Source: Armatimonadota bacterium (lineage in GTDB: Bacteria; Armatimonadota; Zipacnadia; Zipacnadales; FEN-943). From it: a stretch of 13,091 bases of DNA. The notes under the pieces are model-generated. The model saw nothing but the letters and a program-made list of their open reading frames with translations, was not told the DNA's origin and ran no database searches. Positions 1-5,632 of the stretch are shown here, piece by piece. The stretch is from positions 1 to 13,091 of the forward strand of contig JANZZA010000610.1 in assembly GCA_026419655.1 (NCBI GenBank). The letters run 5' to 3'. The translations under genes were made by a program, and so were the position numbers. Each line of letters begins with the position of its first letter. Positions within the stretch are counted from its first letter, which is position 1.

Positions 1-886
1 GTATCAGGCTGCCGAAGGTCAATTCGTTGCAGGTGCGTGCGGCATATGGCCCGGGGCCTGTGACTACACGGTCTGAGAGAGAGCCCGCGATTGACCAGGT
101 GCCAGAGCTGATGAAGGCCCAGTTATCACCGCGTGCCGGCACGGCGGCCACCGCAGCACCCGTGTCGTGGGTGCAGCCGTCTATGACAAGCGCTTCTCGC
201 AGCCCAACGGATTTGCATACCGAATCCCGCAGCTTGCCGAGAACTGTGCCCGGGTCAATTATGGGCGGCATTATGTCCAGGGGCAGATCGAAGGTCTCGA
301 ATATCTCGCGGCTCCATTCGCCCAGGCGGGGATCATAAAGCTGGGTTGTGATGGCGTTGCTGCGCTCGCAAACTTTTTCGCCGGTAAGGAAATATCCCAG
401 CAGGTCTGGCATCATCAGATAAGTGCGTGCCGCTTGCAGGAAGGCTGGACGCTTCAGGCGCAGCGAGAGCATCTGGAAGAAGGTATGTATGGCGAAAACA
501 GCAAGGCCTGTTATCTCTGCCAGACGCTCCGGTGGCATTTTTCTAGCTGCTTCCTCGACCATGCCTTCCGTGCGCCGGTCGCGGTACATGACGGGGTTTT
601 CCAGCAAGTGGCCGTCCTCGCCAAGCAGGCCGAAGTCTATCGCCCAGGTGTCTATGCCGATGCCATCTACTTCTGAGCCGTAGCGGGCCACGTATTCCCG
701 CATGCCCTTTAGCAGGTTGTTGTAAAGCGCCAGGACGTCCCAATAACGGGTGTCGCACACCTCGACCGGCTCGTTGAGGAAGCGATGAATCTCCTCAGTT
801 TCGAGGCGGTCGTCGGAAAGGAGGCCGACTACGGCCCGCCCACTTTCAGCGCCCAAATCAAAGGCCAGAAACCGCCGCTGTGGCAT
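1..886 (-). CDS. rhaB: Rhamnulokinase (FGGY-family sugar kinase), 3' end missing at the left window edge
   Basis: About 295 N-terminal residues of a family that is usually about 480 long, read on the minus strand and cut by the window edge. Rhamnulokinase phosphorylates L-rhamnulose to L-rhamnulose 1-phosphate in the cytoplasm during rhamnose breakdown. Visible motifs are the N-terminal phosphate-binding motif FLAFDLGAESGRAV (residues 5-18), the sugar-site segment GIDTWAIDFGLL, the segment NPVMYRDRRT, the catalytic-base segment HDTGAAVAAVPA (Asp near residue 241) and FISSGTWSIAG just after it. The DLGAESGR and SSGTWS wording fits rhamnulokinase better than glycerol, xylulose or gluconate kinases. 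The ATG at 886 is chosen because AAGGGAG lies 8 bases upstream; a GTG at 895 is in frame but overlaps that site. No other rha gene is visible, and the gap upstream separates it from the secreted-protein set. Confidence 0.9.
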   Translation of the reverse strand, partial: MPQRRFLAFDLGAESGRAVVGLLSDDRLETEEIHRFLNEPVEVCDTRYWDVLALYNNLLKGMREYVARYGSEVDGIGIDTWAIDFGLLGEDGHLLENPVMYRDRRTEGMVEEAARKMPPERLAEITGLAVFAIHTFFQMLSLRLKRPAFLQAARTYLMMPDLLGYFLTGEKVCERSNAITTQLYDPRLGEWSREIFETFDLPLDIMPPIIDPGTVLGKLRDSVCKSVGLREALVIDGCTHDTGAAVAAVPARGDNWAFISSGTWSIAGSLSDRVVTGPGPYAARTCNELTFGSLI

Positions 887-1014
887 CGCCGTCACTCCCT
901 TCGAGGGCAAACTGCTTCCCGCAGGGTGGACATTTCAACAGGGCACCGCAAGGTCCTCTTCCGGCGCCTGCAGAGGTAGCCCATAGGGCCTTTACGCGCC
1001 GCGGGACGAGGTCT

Positions 1015-1032
1015 GGCCGGCGCGCGCCGGCC
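1015..1032. repeat. Perfect 18-base GC palindrome
   Basis: GGCCGGCGC is followed immediately by its reverse complement GCGCCGGCC. On the plus strand it is followed by GGCTTTATTT, which looks terminator-like, but no plus-strand gene precedes it. On the minus strand, the direction of the flanking genes, no T-run follows. It lies about 130 bases before the rhaB start, so it could be an operator or part of a terminator for the operon ending at 1278. The sequence alone does not decide. Confidence 0.4.
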
Positions 1033-1077
1033 GGCTTTATTTGGACAGGTCAGGAATCTAGCATCCGCAGGTACTTT

Positions 1078-1138
1078 TCTGGGGGAAACCCTGTGCACAT
1101 GCAAAGGATTGTCCCCCAGACCCCTTCCCAAACTTTTT
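1078..1138 (+). repeat. Hairpin element resembling recurrent intergenic repeat or terminator sequences
   Basis: TCTGGGGGA (1078-1086) pairs perfectly with TCCCCCAGA (1112-1120). The stem can extend inward through AACC/GGATT with bulges, giving about 13 pairs around a loop containing TGTGCACA. The 3' flank is CCCCTTCCCAAACTTTTT. This layout, a C/G-rich stem beginning TCTGGGGGAAACC followed by a CCCTTCCCAAACTTTTT tail, resembles an intergenic element I recall from Desulfovibrio and acetic acid bacteria. The likeness is from memory and was not searched. It may act as a terminator or be a REP-like repeat. Confidence 0.45.
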
Positions 1139-1277
1139 CGTGCTGCTTCCGCCACGGGCCCGCCAGGTCTTGTACCCAACGGAATACTTAGTTGGTAGCA
1201 ACCAGTACGCGACAGAGCCCGATCACGACGCGCGGCCGGCTGAGTGTAGATGGCGGGCACAGAGGCCGCCGCAATAG

Positions 1278-2036
1278 CTATCTGGTTTGCTGGCCGCCGA
1301 TGACCTTGCCGGTCACAGCGTCCACGTAGACTTCCATCCACGCGCCGGGCACAAAGCTTTCGTAGTCAAAGTGGACGACCCAGCAGGGCCGCAAAGGCGC
1401 TCCACTGACAATCTTTCCGCGCCCGGCCACCTCTTCCCAGTAGTTATTCGCTGGTGCCTGAGCCTGGTGGGCCTCAACGCCCGTCACTTTCTGCGGGTAG
1501 CAGTCAATGCTCTTGAGATACTGGGTGGCTATCGCGATGGCCCGGTCTTTGGTTACCTGCGCCGTCATGGGACCTCCCGGCACGGCGGGTCCCGTGACCC
1601 GCGCGGAGATGAGTAACGTCTGCTTCCTCGCATCCCAGGCCACCGTGGCGCCGAGGGCTTGGACTATGGCCCTCACGGGACCCCAGACTGTGCCGCTCCG
1701 CAGTACTGGTGCCATCGGCAGAAGAATAGCTCGCCCATCAACCGTTGCCTCACGCTTGCCAGGCCGCAGTCGCAGGACACTAGGCCCCTTGGAGAACGAC
1801 AGCACGCTGGCCTTTGCATCCCAGAGAGCAGTGTAGCCCATCTGGCCGAGGATAGGCTTCAGCGGGGCCACCACCTGCCCAGCCACTAACTTGGCAGGGG
1901 GACTTAGCGTCATCTCTTGGGAATTGACGACAACGCGCACAGCCGGTGCCGCCCAGCCATGGCCGGTCGTAGTGAGAAGCCCTGCGCCAGCAGCTATCAG
2001 GACTGCCGATCTCACGGCTGCATACGTCCGCCTCAT
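1278..2036 (-). CDS. Exported protein with copper-amine-oxidase N-terminal domain and PepSY-like C-terminal region
   Basis: 252 residues. The ATG at 2036 is chosen because GGAGGT (2044-2049) lies 7 bases upstream; a longer in-frame start at 2081 lacks such a site and sits inside a hairpin. A signal peptide is visible (MRRTYAAVR, then a hydrophobic run, then likely cleavage near GHGWA-AP). Residues about 35-145 look like the Cu_amine_oxidN1 fold, with two similar halves containing GYTALWDAKASVLSF and GATVAWDARKQTLLIS. Despite the family name, this domain is not an oxidase by itself and is probably a cell-surface or binding module. The C-terminal part starts with TKDRAIAIATQYLKS and ends with MEVYVDAVTGKVIGG, typical of PepSY/YcdB-like repeats. 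It is the last gene of a three-gene exported set. Function unknown. Confidence 0.82.
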   Translation of the reverse strand: MRRTYAAVRSAVLIAAGAGLLTTTGHGWAAPAVRVVVNSQEMTLSPPAKLVAGQVVAPLKPILGQMGYTALWDAKASVLSFSKGPSVLRLRPGKREATVDGRAILLPMAPVLRSGTVWGPVRAIVQALGATVAWDARKQTLLISARVTGPAVPGGPMTAQVTKDRAIAIATQYLKSIDCYPQKVTGVEAHQAQAPANNYWEEVAGRGKIVSGAPLRPCWVVHFDYESFVPGAWMEVYVDAVTGKVIGGQQTR

Positions 2037-2064
2037 AGCATCTACCTCCCTCCTCAGGGGACAT

Positions 2065-2098
2065 GGGGCGGCCAGGCCCATTAGGCACCGGCCGCCCC
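2065..2098 (-). terminator. GC hairpin between two genes, possible attenuator or weak terminator
   Basis: GGGGCGGCC (2065-2073) and GGCCGCCCC (2090-2098) form a 9-bp perfect stem with a 16-base loop in the 90-base gap before the copper-amine-oxidase-N gene. No T-run follows on the minus strand, so it is not a classical intrinsic terminator. It could lower expression of the last gene or stabilise the end of the upstream message. Confidence 0.35.
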
Positions 2099-2126
2099 CA
2101 AGCCAATGCTATTCCGGGCCGCCGTA

Positions 2127-3086
2127 CTATTCTTGTCTTGGTGGCTGAGATGGCGAGCTGGGCCAAGTCTCTTCCGCCTTATCGGCGACGGCAGAGACCT
2201 TTTGCATGAAGGGTATGTCCACCCCATCAACGCTGCGGACAGTGCCTTCGAAGATGTAGACGGGCTCAATTTCAGTCTGCTGGCGGCCGATGGCCTCTGC
2301 CCAAAAGGCGGCGCGGGCCTTTGTAATCCTGACTTCTTTCACGCGTCCACCGCCTTGGCGATGCATGCTCCACATGCCCTTCCGGCGCAGTTCCGCCAGG
2401 GCCTGCCCCCCGGTACGAGTGGTCACTTCTCTGCTTTCTTCTACTTCGCGCCAGGCCTTGTAAAAGCCAATGACTTCGCCGTTCTCGCCAAGAACCACGG
2501 TGGCCTTCGAGCCGGGACCTTCCACGGGCTTGCCGCGCAGCTTGAACTCGTAGTTGACGTGAACTTCGTGCGGCTCGGTGGTTGTTGGGCCGTTCTGTCG
2601 GTCCTGGCGCACGAGGCTGACGACCTCGACGTTACGCCGCGAAGCCGCCTGGGGCAGAAGGTCGTTGTTACGCACGAACTGGTCGGCGCGGGAGCCTGCT
2701 TGGCCTGTGTTAGGTAGATTTCGGGAACCGCGGGCACCGACTTGCGCGGTATCTTCGTAGAGCATGGCGCCTGTGTTTGGGTCAATGCGGAGCAGCTTCG
2801 AGCCCTGGTCGAGGGCCAGCAGGCCGGCCCGGCTGGACGGCTGGCCCTGCATGCCGAAGGACCGGGCTATTTGCTGAAGCCTGTCCGGGGAAAGATTGGG
2901 GCGCACCGGTTTGTAGACCCTTACCTTCTGCTCGTGATTTGGCACGGTAGCCTGCACGCTGAACTCAGCATCTCCCGCTCCGGCCTGGGCCGAGAGAAGG
3001 AGCGGCCAAAGGAGCTGGATGGCCACCACACCAGCCAGCGCACCAAGCACGAAGAAGACGGTTTTAGTCATTCGTGTCGGTCTCAT
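2127..3086 (-). CDS. Exported PepSY-like protein, partner of the DUF6345 gene
   Basis: 319 residues. The ATG at 3086 is preceded by AGGAGGA (3094-3100) at 7 bases; this site overlaps the stop codon of the upstream gene, so translation is probably coupled. An N-terminal hydrophobic segment (TVFFVLGALAGVVAIQLLWP) and an AQA-like cleavage site indicate export. Residues about 53-110 contain KVRVYKPVRPNLSPDRLQQI and LLRIDPNTGAMLYED, a pattern like PepSY/YcdB modules. Residues about 165-215 contain HVNYEFKLRGKPVEGPGSK and TVVLGENGEVIGFYKAWREV, again PepSY-like. As I recall, these segments match the region that precedes the DUF6345 domain in longer single-chain proteins; this was not searched. No catalytic motif is visible. 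It may be an inhibitor-like or chaperone-like module for the neighbouring DUF6345 protein, which is inference. Confidence 0.8.
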   Translation of the reverse strand: MRPTRMTKTVFFVLGALAGVVAIQLLWPLLLSAQAGAGDAEFSVQATVPNHEQKVRVYKPVRPNLSPDRLQQIARSFGMQGQPSSRAGLLALDQGSKLLRIDPNTGAMLYEDTAQVGARGSRNLPNTGQAGSRADQFVRNNDLLPQAASRRNVEVVSLVRQDRQNGPTTTEPHEVHVNYEFKLRGKPVEGPGSKATVVLGENGEVIGFYKAWREVEESREVTTRTGGQALAELRRKGMWSMHRQGGGRVKEVRITKARAAFWAEAIGRQQTEIEPVYIFEGTVRSVDGVDIPFMQKVSAVADKAEETWPSSPSQPPRQE

Positions 3087-3093
3087 GACCTGT

Positions 3094-3100
3094 TCCTCCT
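3094..3100 (-). promoter_or_regulatory. Shine-Dalgarno site overlapping the upstream stop codon
   Basis: AGGAGGA on the minus strand overlaps the TAG stop (3099-3101) of the DUF6345 gene and is 7 bases from the next ATG at 3086. This argues for translational coupling of the two genes. Confidence 0.75.
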
Positions 3101-3890
3101 AGCCGCACGGGTAGCGGATATACCACAGGTAAGAAATCGGGTCTGGGTCTGGCACCTGGGTGCCGTAGCCGGGCAGGTAGTCGTTATAGGTGTCGCCGCC
3201 GGAGCTCACCGCACCGAGGACTGCACAGTACTGGCCAGCCGGCAGCGCCCACCAACAAGCAGTCATCCAGGCTTCTGCGATCTTCTTCTTAACCCCAGAA
3301 GAAGGCCAGGCCGAATCGCCGGTCATGAACTGGACAAAATACCTGCCGACGTCCGGGGTGTCGGACATGGTCGTGTCCATGCCCATGATAAGGTGCAAAC
3401 CCTTGAACACGGGCCAGCCCCAACGGGTGAACACGTTCACGTCGTCGAGGCAAAGACAAGAGGAAAGGACAATCCATTCGAGGTCCTTATCGCCCCAGAC
3501 GGCATCGGTGTTGGCGGCTTGCCGGTCGTCGCGCGAAACGCCGAAGTAGAAGCCGCTCTGGTTGCCGTGCCCAGAAAAGTATGCGAAGTCCACATTGTCC
3601 GCATAGGTCGTATCCGTGCCGCCCCCGGGCTTCTCAGGCGATTTGAAGTCCTCTTCCCAGGCGTTGTCGTCGCCCCAGTTGAAGACCTTTGTCCAGCCCT
3701 TGTTGCCCATGGCATTGTAAAAACCGCCGGCGTCGTCGTCGCAGGCCGCCAGGTTCGGCGCCGTGCCGTGATAGTTATTAACCCACTCCACGCCCACTTC
3801 TTTGAGATTGGAGTCGTCCTGCCCGCTAAGCGCCGGCCATAGCATTGTCGCTGCTATGCCCAATGCGAAGCCCATTAACACGTATCTCAA
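3099..3890 (-). CDS. Exported DUF6345 protein with caspase-like His/Cys motifs
   Basis: 263 residues starting with TTG at 3890, supported by GGAGGTG 7 bases upstream; the next in-frame ATG (3875) would lie too far from that site. The N-terminus (MRYVLMGFALGIAATMLWPA) is a signal peptide or membrane anchor. The remainder matches my memory of DUF6345: EVGVEWVNNYHGTAPNL, a CDDDAGGFYNA segment, VFNWGDDNAWEEDF, then DFAYFSGHGN (His108) and DLEWIVLSSC (Cys145), followed by FKGLHLIMGMDTTMSD. A hydrophobic strand ending in SGHG and another ending in SSC is the His/Cys dyad arrangement of clan CD peptidases such as caspases, gingipains and clostripain. A peptidase role is therefore possible but unproven. 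The mature protein also has several other cysteines (50, 147, 212, 222, 262) that could form disulfides. It is the first gene of the exported set. Confidence 0.85.
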   Translation of the reverse strand: MRYVLMGFALGIAATMLWPALSGQDDSNLKEVGVEWVNNYHGTAPNLAACDDDAGGFYNAMGNKGWTKVFNWGDDNAWEEDFKSPEKPGGGTDTTYADNVDFAYFSGHGNQSGFYFGVSRDDRQAANTDAVWGDKDLEWIVLSSCLCLDDVNVFTRWGWPVFKGLHLIMGMDTTMSDTPDVGRYFVQFMTGDSAWPSSGVKKKIAEAWMTACWWALPAGQYCAVLGAVSSGGDTYNDYLPGYGTQVPDPDPISYLWYIRYPCG

Positions 3891-3897
3891 CCGACTT

Positions 3898-3904
3898 CAC
3901 CTCC
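3898..3904 (-). promoter_or_regulatory. Shine-Dalgarno site that decides a TTG start
   Basis: GGAGGTG on the minus strand lies 7 bases before TTG at 3890. The alternative ATG at 3875 would be 22 bases away, so the TTG is the likelier start of the DUF6345 gene. Confidence 0.7.
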
Positions 3905-4129
3905 CGGTGACTGAACGCTGATTACTGCTCCGCCCCGCTCCAACCGGGTAACACACACCTTATGCCGCACCACCTCCTGGACGTGCACCAATCTTTGTCG
4001 GCAAGGCTCCTCCCCCTCGTGGGACTATTCAAGTGCTGTACAAACTCGCATTCCGGGGAGCTCAAGTAGCTGAGAAAGAGGCGGCGACAAATGTGCCGTT
4101 AGCGTGGAAGCCCGTTATGCTCAATGGTT

Positions 4130-4138
4130 ATTATACCA
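4130..4138 (-). promoter_or_regulatory. Possible extended -10 promoter for the exported-protein set
   Basis: TGGTATAAT on the minus strand matches the extended -10 form (TG, one base, perfect TATAAT). It sits in the AT-rich patch upstream of the DUF6345 gene and would give a leader of about 230 bases. No good -35 hexamer is seen at 16-19 bases, as is common for extended -10 promoters. Confidence 0.45.
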
Positions 4139-4585
4139 CGTCGCACCTCGTTTTGCTTACATGTACGATATTGTTCATCTGTTTTAATTTTTCGTGTGTC
4201 CGCCCTAAATGCTGAGAAGCGACCGATGGACACCCTCTTCTGGGGAAGCCAGTCGAAAGGTCTTCGCGCCCTCTCTGCAAGCGCCGACGGGCTGGTCACG
4301 ACGTGCGCATACACCGGGGCACGCAGCAGCGACAGCAAAGTAGCCACGTGGCATTAGTGAATGAGTTCAAGCTTGCACTAGTGCGCGACCGCAGACAGCT
4401 CGCTGGTAAGAACACCGTGCAGCCGGGGGCGCAAAGACTGCCCAAACCATCTCTTTGTTTGTCATCTACCCCAGCTACGGGTAACATAGTTGCAGGAACG
4501 CCAAACTCGGATCTGCTGTGAGCGCTGAGGGGCAAGGAAATTCGTTCTACGCTGGAGAGCCGCTGCACGCGAGGTCGGCGTCCTG

Positions 4586-4594
4586 TGGTATACT
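4586..4594 (+). promoter_or_regulatory. Possible extended -10 promoter for cysE
   Basis: TGGTATACT on the plus strand is an extended -10 with one mismatch from TATAAT. Transcription would begin near 4601 and give a leader of about 200 bases before cysE. The -35 region is not consensus. Confidence 0.45.
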
Positions 4595-4600
4595 ACGGGC

Positions 4601-4801
4601 TTCATATAGTGCGCGTGACAGAGGAGAGAATGAGTTCCGCGGTGCGCAATGGGCCTGTAGAGTCGGTCACCTGAGCGGAAAGCTGAAGCTGTCCAGCGCG
4701 AGTGCGCGCAGTGTTTACCTTTGGTTTCCAGGAATGCCGGGGCACGGAGCGACAAGCCAGAGCGGCAGGCCAAGCAGAAGGTAAACAAAGGAGTGGGAGG
4801 T
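4601..4801 (+). promoter_or_regulatory. Structured 5' leader of cysE
   Basis: Several complementary arms lie in this short stretch: GTGAC/GTCAC (4615-4619 with 4666-4670), TTCCGC/GCGGAA (4635-4640 with 4675-4680), GCGC/GCGC near 4696-4707, and GTTTACCTT/AAGGTAAAC (4713-4721 with 4778-4786), which encloses TGCCG/CGGCA (4735-4739 with 4763-4767). The first two pairs cross and so are alternatives or a pseudoknot. The last stem ends directly before AAAGGAG, the cysE ribosome binding site. The T-box sequence expected for a cysteine leader is absent. Confidence 0.4.
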
Positions 4802-5632
4802 ATGTTGCGGGCGATAATCGAGGATATTAAGGCTGCTAAGGAACGCGACCCAGCGGCGCGCTCGTACCTGGAGATTTTGTTGTGCTACTCCGGCCTTCAC
4901 GCCATAATCGCCCATCGCATCAACCACTGGCTTTGGGAACATGGCCTGTGCCTCCTGGCACGCATCGGCTCACAGATAGCAAAGTTTTTCACGGGAATAG
5001 AAATCCACCCCGGGGCGAAGATCGGCAAGGGTTTCTTCATAGACCACGGCGCGGGGACCGTCATCGGCGAGACGGCGGAAATCGGCGACAACGTGACGTT
5101 GTTTCACGGGGTCACTCTTGGCGGCACGGGCAAGGAACGCGGCAAGCGGCATCCGACCCTGGAAGATGATGTCACCGTTGGCGCCCATGCCCAAATCCTC
5201 GGCAGTCTGACCATCGGCCAGGGAGCAGTCATCGGGGCCGGCGCGGTGGTGCTGGACCCGGTCCCGCCCAACTGCACCGTTGTCGGGACGAAGGCTTACG
5301 TAATAAAGCGCGAAGGCAAGAGGGTCTACGACTTCCGTCACGACCGCCTGCCGCGCGTAAGCGACCCTGCCGTTGAGAGCCTTGCGGCACGCGTGGAAAG
5401 GCTCGAGCGACAACTGGCCGAGACGGAACGACAACTTGAGGAAGCGCACGCAGCGCTTGCCGCGGCAACGGCTCATGGCCTGCCGGAGCCTGACCACGCC
5501 GCAGAACAGGCACCGGTCGCGCCGGTTGACACCGCCCTGGCGACCGAACAAGCCCATGCCGAACGAATAGCTGCTGAGCTGGCCGTAGAACGATGGCTCG
5601 AAAGAAGAAACGGACAACGGGCAGCACTGTGA
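4802..5632 (+). CDS. cysE: Serine O-acetyltransferase with C-terminal coiled-coil extension
   Basis: 276 residues. It acetylates L-serine with acetyl-CoA to O-acetylserine, the precursor for cysteine synthesis in the cytoplasm. The short helical N-terminus (MLRAIIEDIKAAKERDP) and the left-handed beta-helix of hexapeptide repeats fit the EpsC/short CysE group. Key segments are GIEIHPGAKIGKGFFIDHG, GTVIGETAEIGDNVTLFHGV, TLGGTGKERGKRHPTL and VPPNCTVVGTKAYVI. The His residues in IDHG and LFHG, and the GKRHP lysine and arginine, are the conserved active-site and CoA-site residues of the family. The ATG at 4802 is chosen because AGGAG (4789-4793) lies 8 bases upstream. The enzyme core ends near residue 185; about 80 further residues (ESLAARVERLERQLAETE and onward) form a heptad-rich, Ala/Glu-rich coiled coil beyond the usual length. 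No cysK is next to it. Confidence 0.93.
   Translation: MLRAIIEDIKAAKERDPAARSYLEILLCYSGLHAIIAHRINHWLWEHGLCLLARIGSQIAKFFTGIEIHPGAKIGKGFFIDHGAGTVIGETAEIGDNVTLFHGVTLGGTGKERGKRHPTLEDDVTVGAHAQILGSLTIGQGAVIGAGAVVLDPVPPNCTVVGTKAYVIKREGKRVYDFRHDRLPRVSDPAVESLAARVERLERQLAETERQLEEAHAALAAATAHGLPEPDHAAEQAPVAPVDTALATEQAHAERIAAELAVERWLERRNGQRAAL

Larger units (their letters stand above)
887..1277. other. Intergenic region with two inverted repeats, no gene
   Basis: About 390 bases between the stop of the copper-amine-oxidase-N gene and the start of rhaB. Open frames here lack a ribosome binding site and recognisable protein features. The region holds an 18-base GC palindrome and a 9-bp perfect inverted repeat, listed separately. 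No convincing -10/-35 pair for rhaB was found, although its promoter must lie here if it is not co-transcribed with the genes upstream. Confidence 0.6.
3891..4801. other. Long divergent intergenic and regulatory region
   Basis: About 900 bases separate the two divergent operons. I see no gene with ribosome binding site, composition or motif support, and no tRNA, T-box box sequence or complete riboswitch consensus. A conspicuously AT-rich patch covers about 4120-4210, within otherwise GC-rich DNA. One extended -10 element faces each way, and the last 190 bases before cysE contain several inverted repeats. Regions 3900-4120 and 4215-4580 hold nothing I recognise. Confidence 0.6.

Noticed and set aside
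892..1341. A 149-codon open frame on the minus strand between the copper-amine-oxidase-N gene and rhaB
   Set aside because: It overlaps the end of one gene, is Arg/Pro/Ala-rich and featureless, and its C-terminal codons run through the rhaB ribosome binding site.
2742..3842. A 366-codon open frame on the plus strand
   Set aside because: It is antisense to two minus-strand genes that have ribosome binding sites, signal peptides and family motifs. The plus-strand translation is motif-free and lies across their junction.
4425..4492. GEMM-like cyclic di-GMP riboswitch suggested by CGCAAAG and GCTACGGGTAAC
   Set aside because: The GGCAAACC-like first strand, the GNRA loop and its receptor spacing are missing, so the match is only a few short words.
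4711..4786. Signal recognition particle RNA suggested by TGTTTACC
   Set aside because: The conserved GTCAGG...CCGGAAGGAAGCAGC apical segment is not present.
4601..4801. T-box leader for cysE
   Set aside because: Some stem I-like wording (GGAGAG, AGAG) is present, but the conserved box pairing with the tRNA acceptor end (GGTGGNACCGCG type) is absent.
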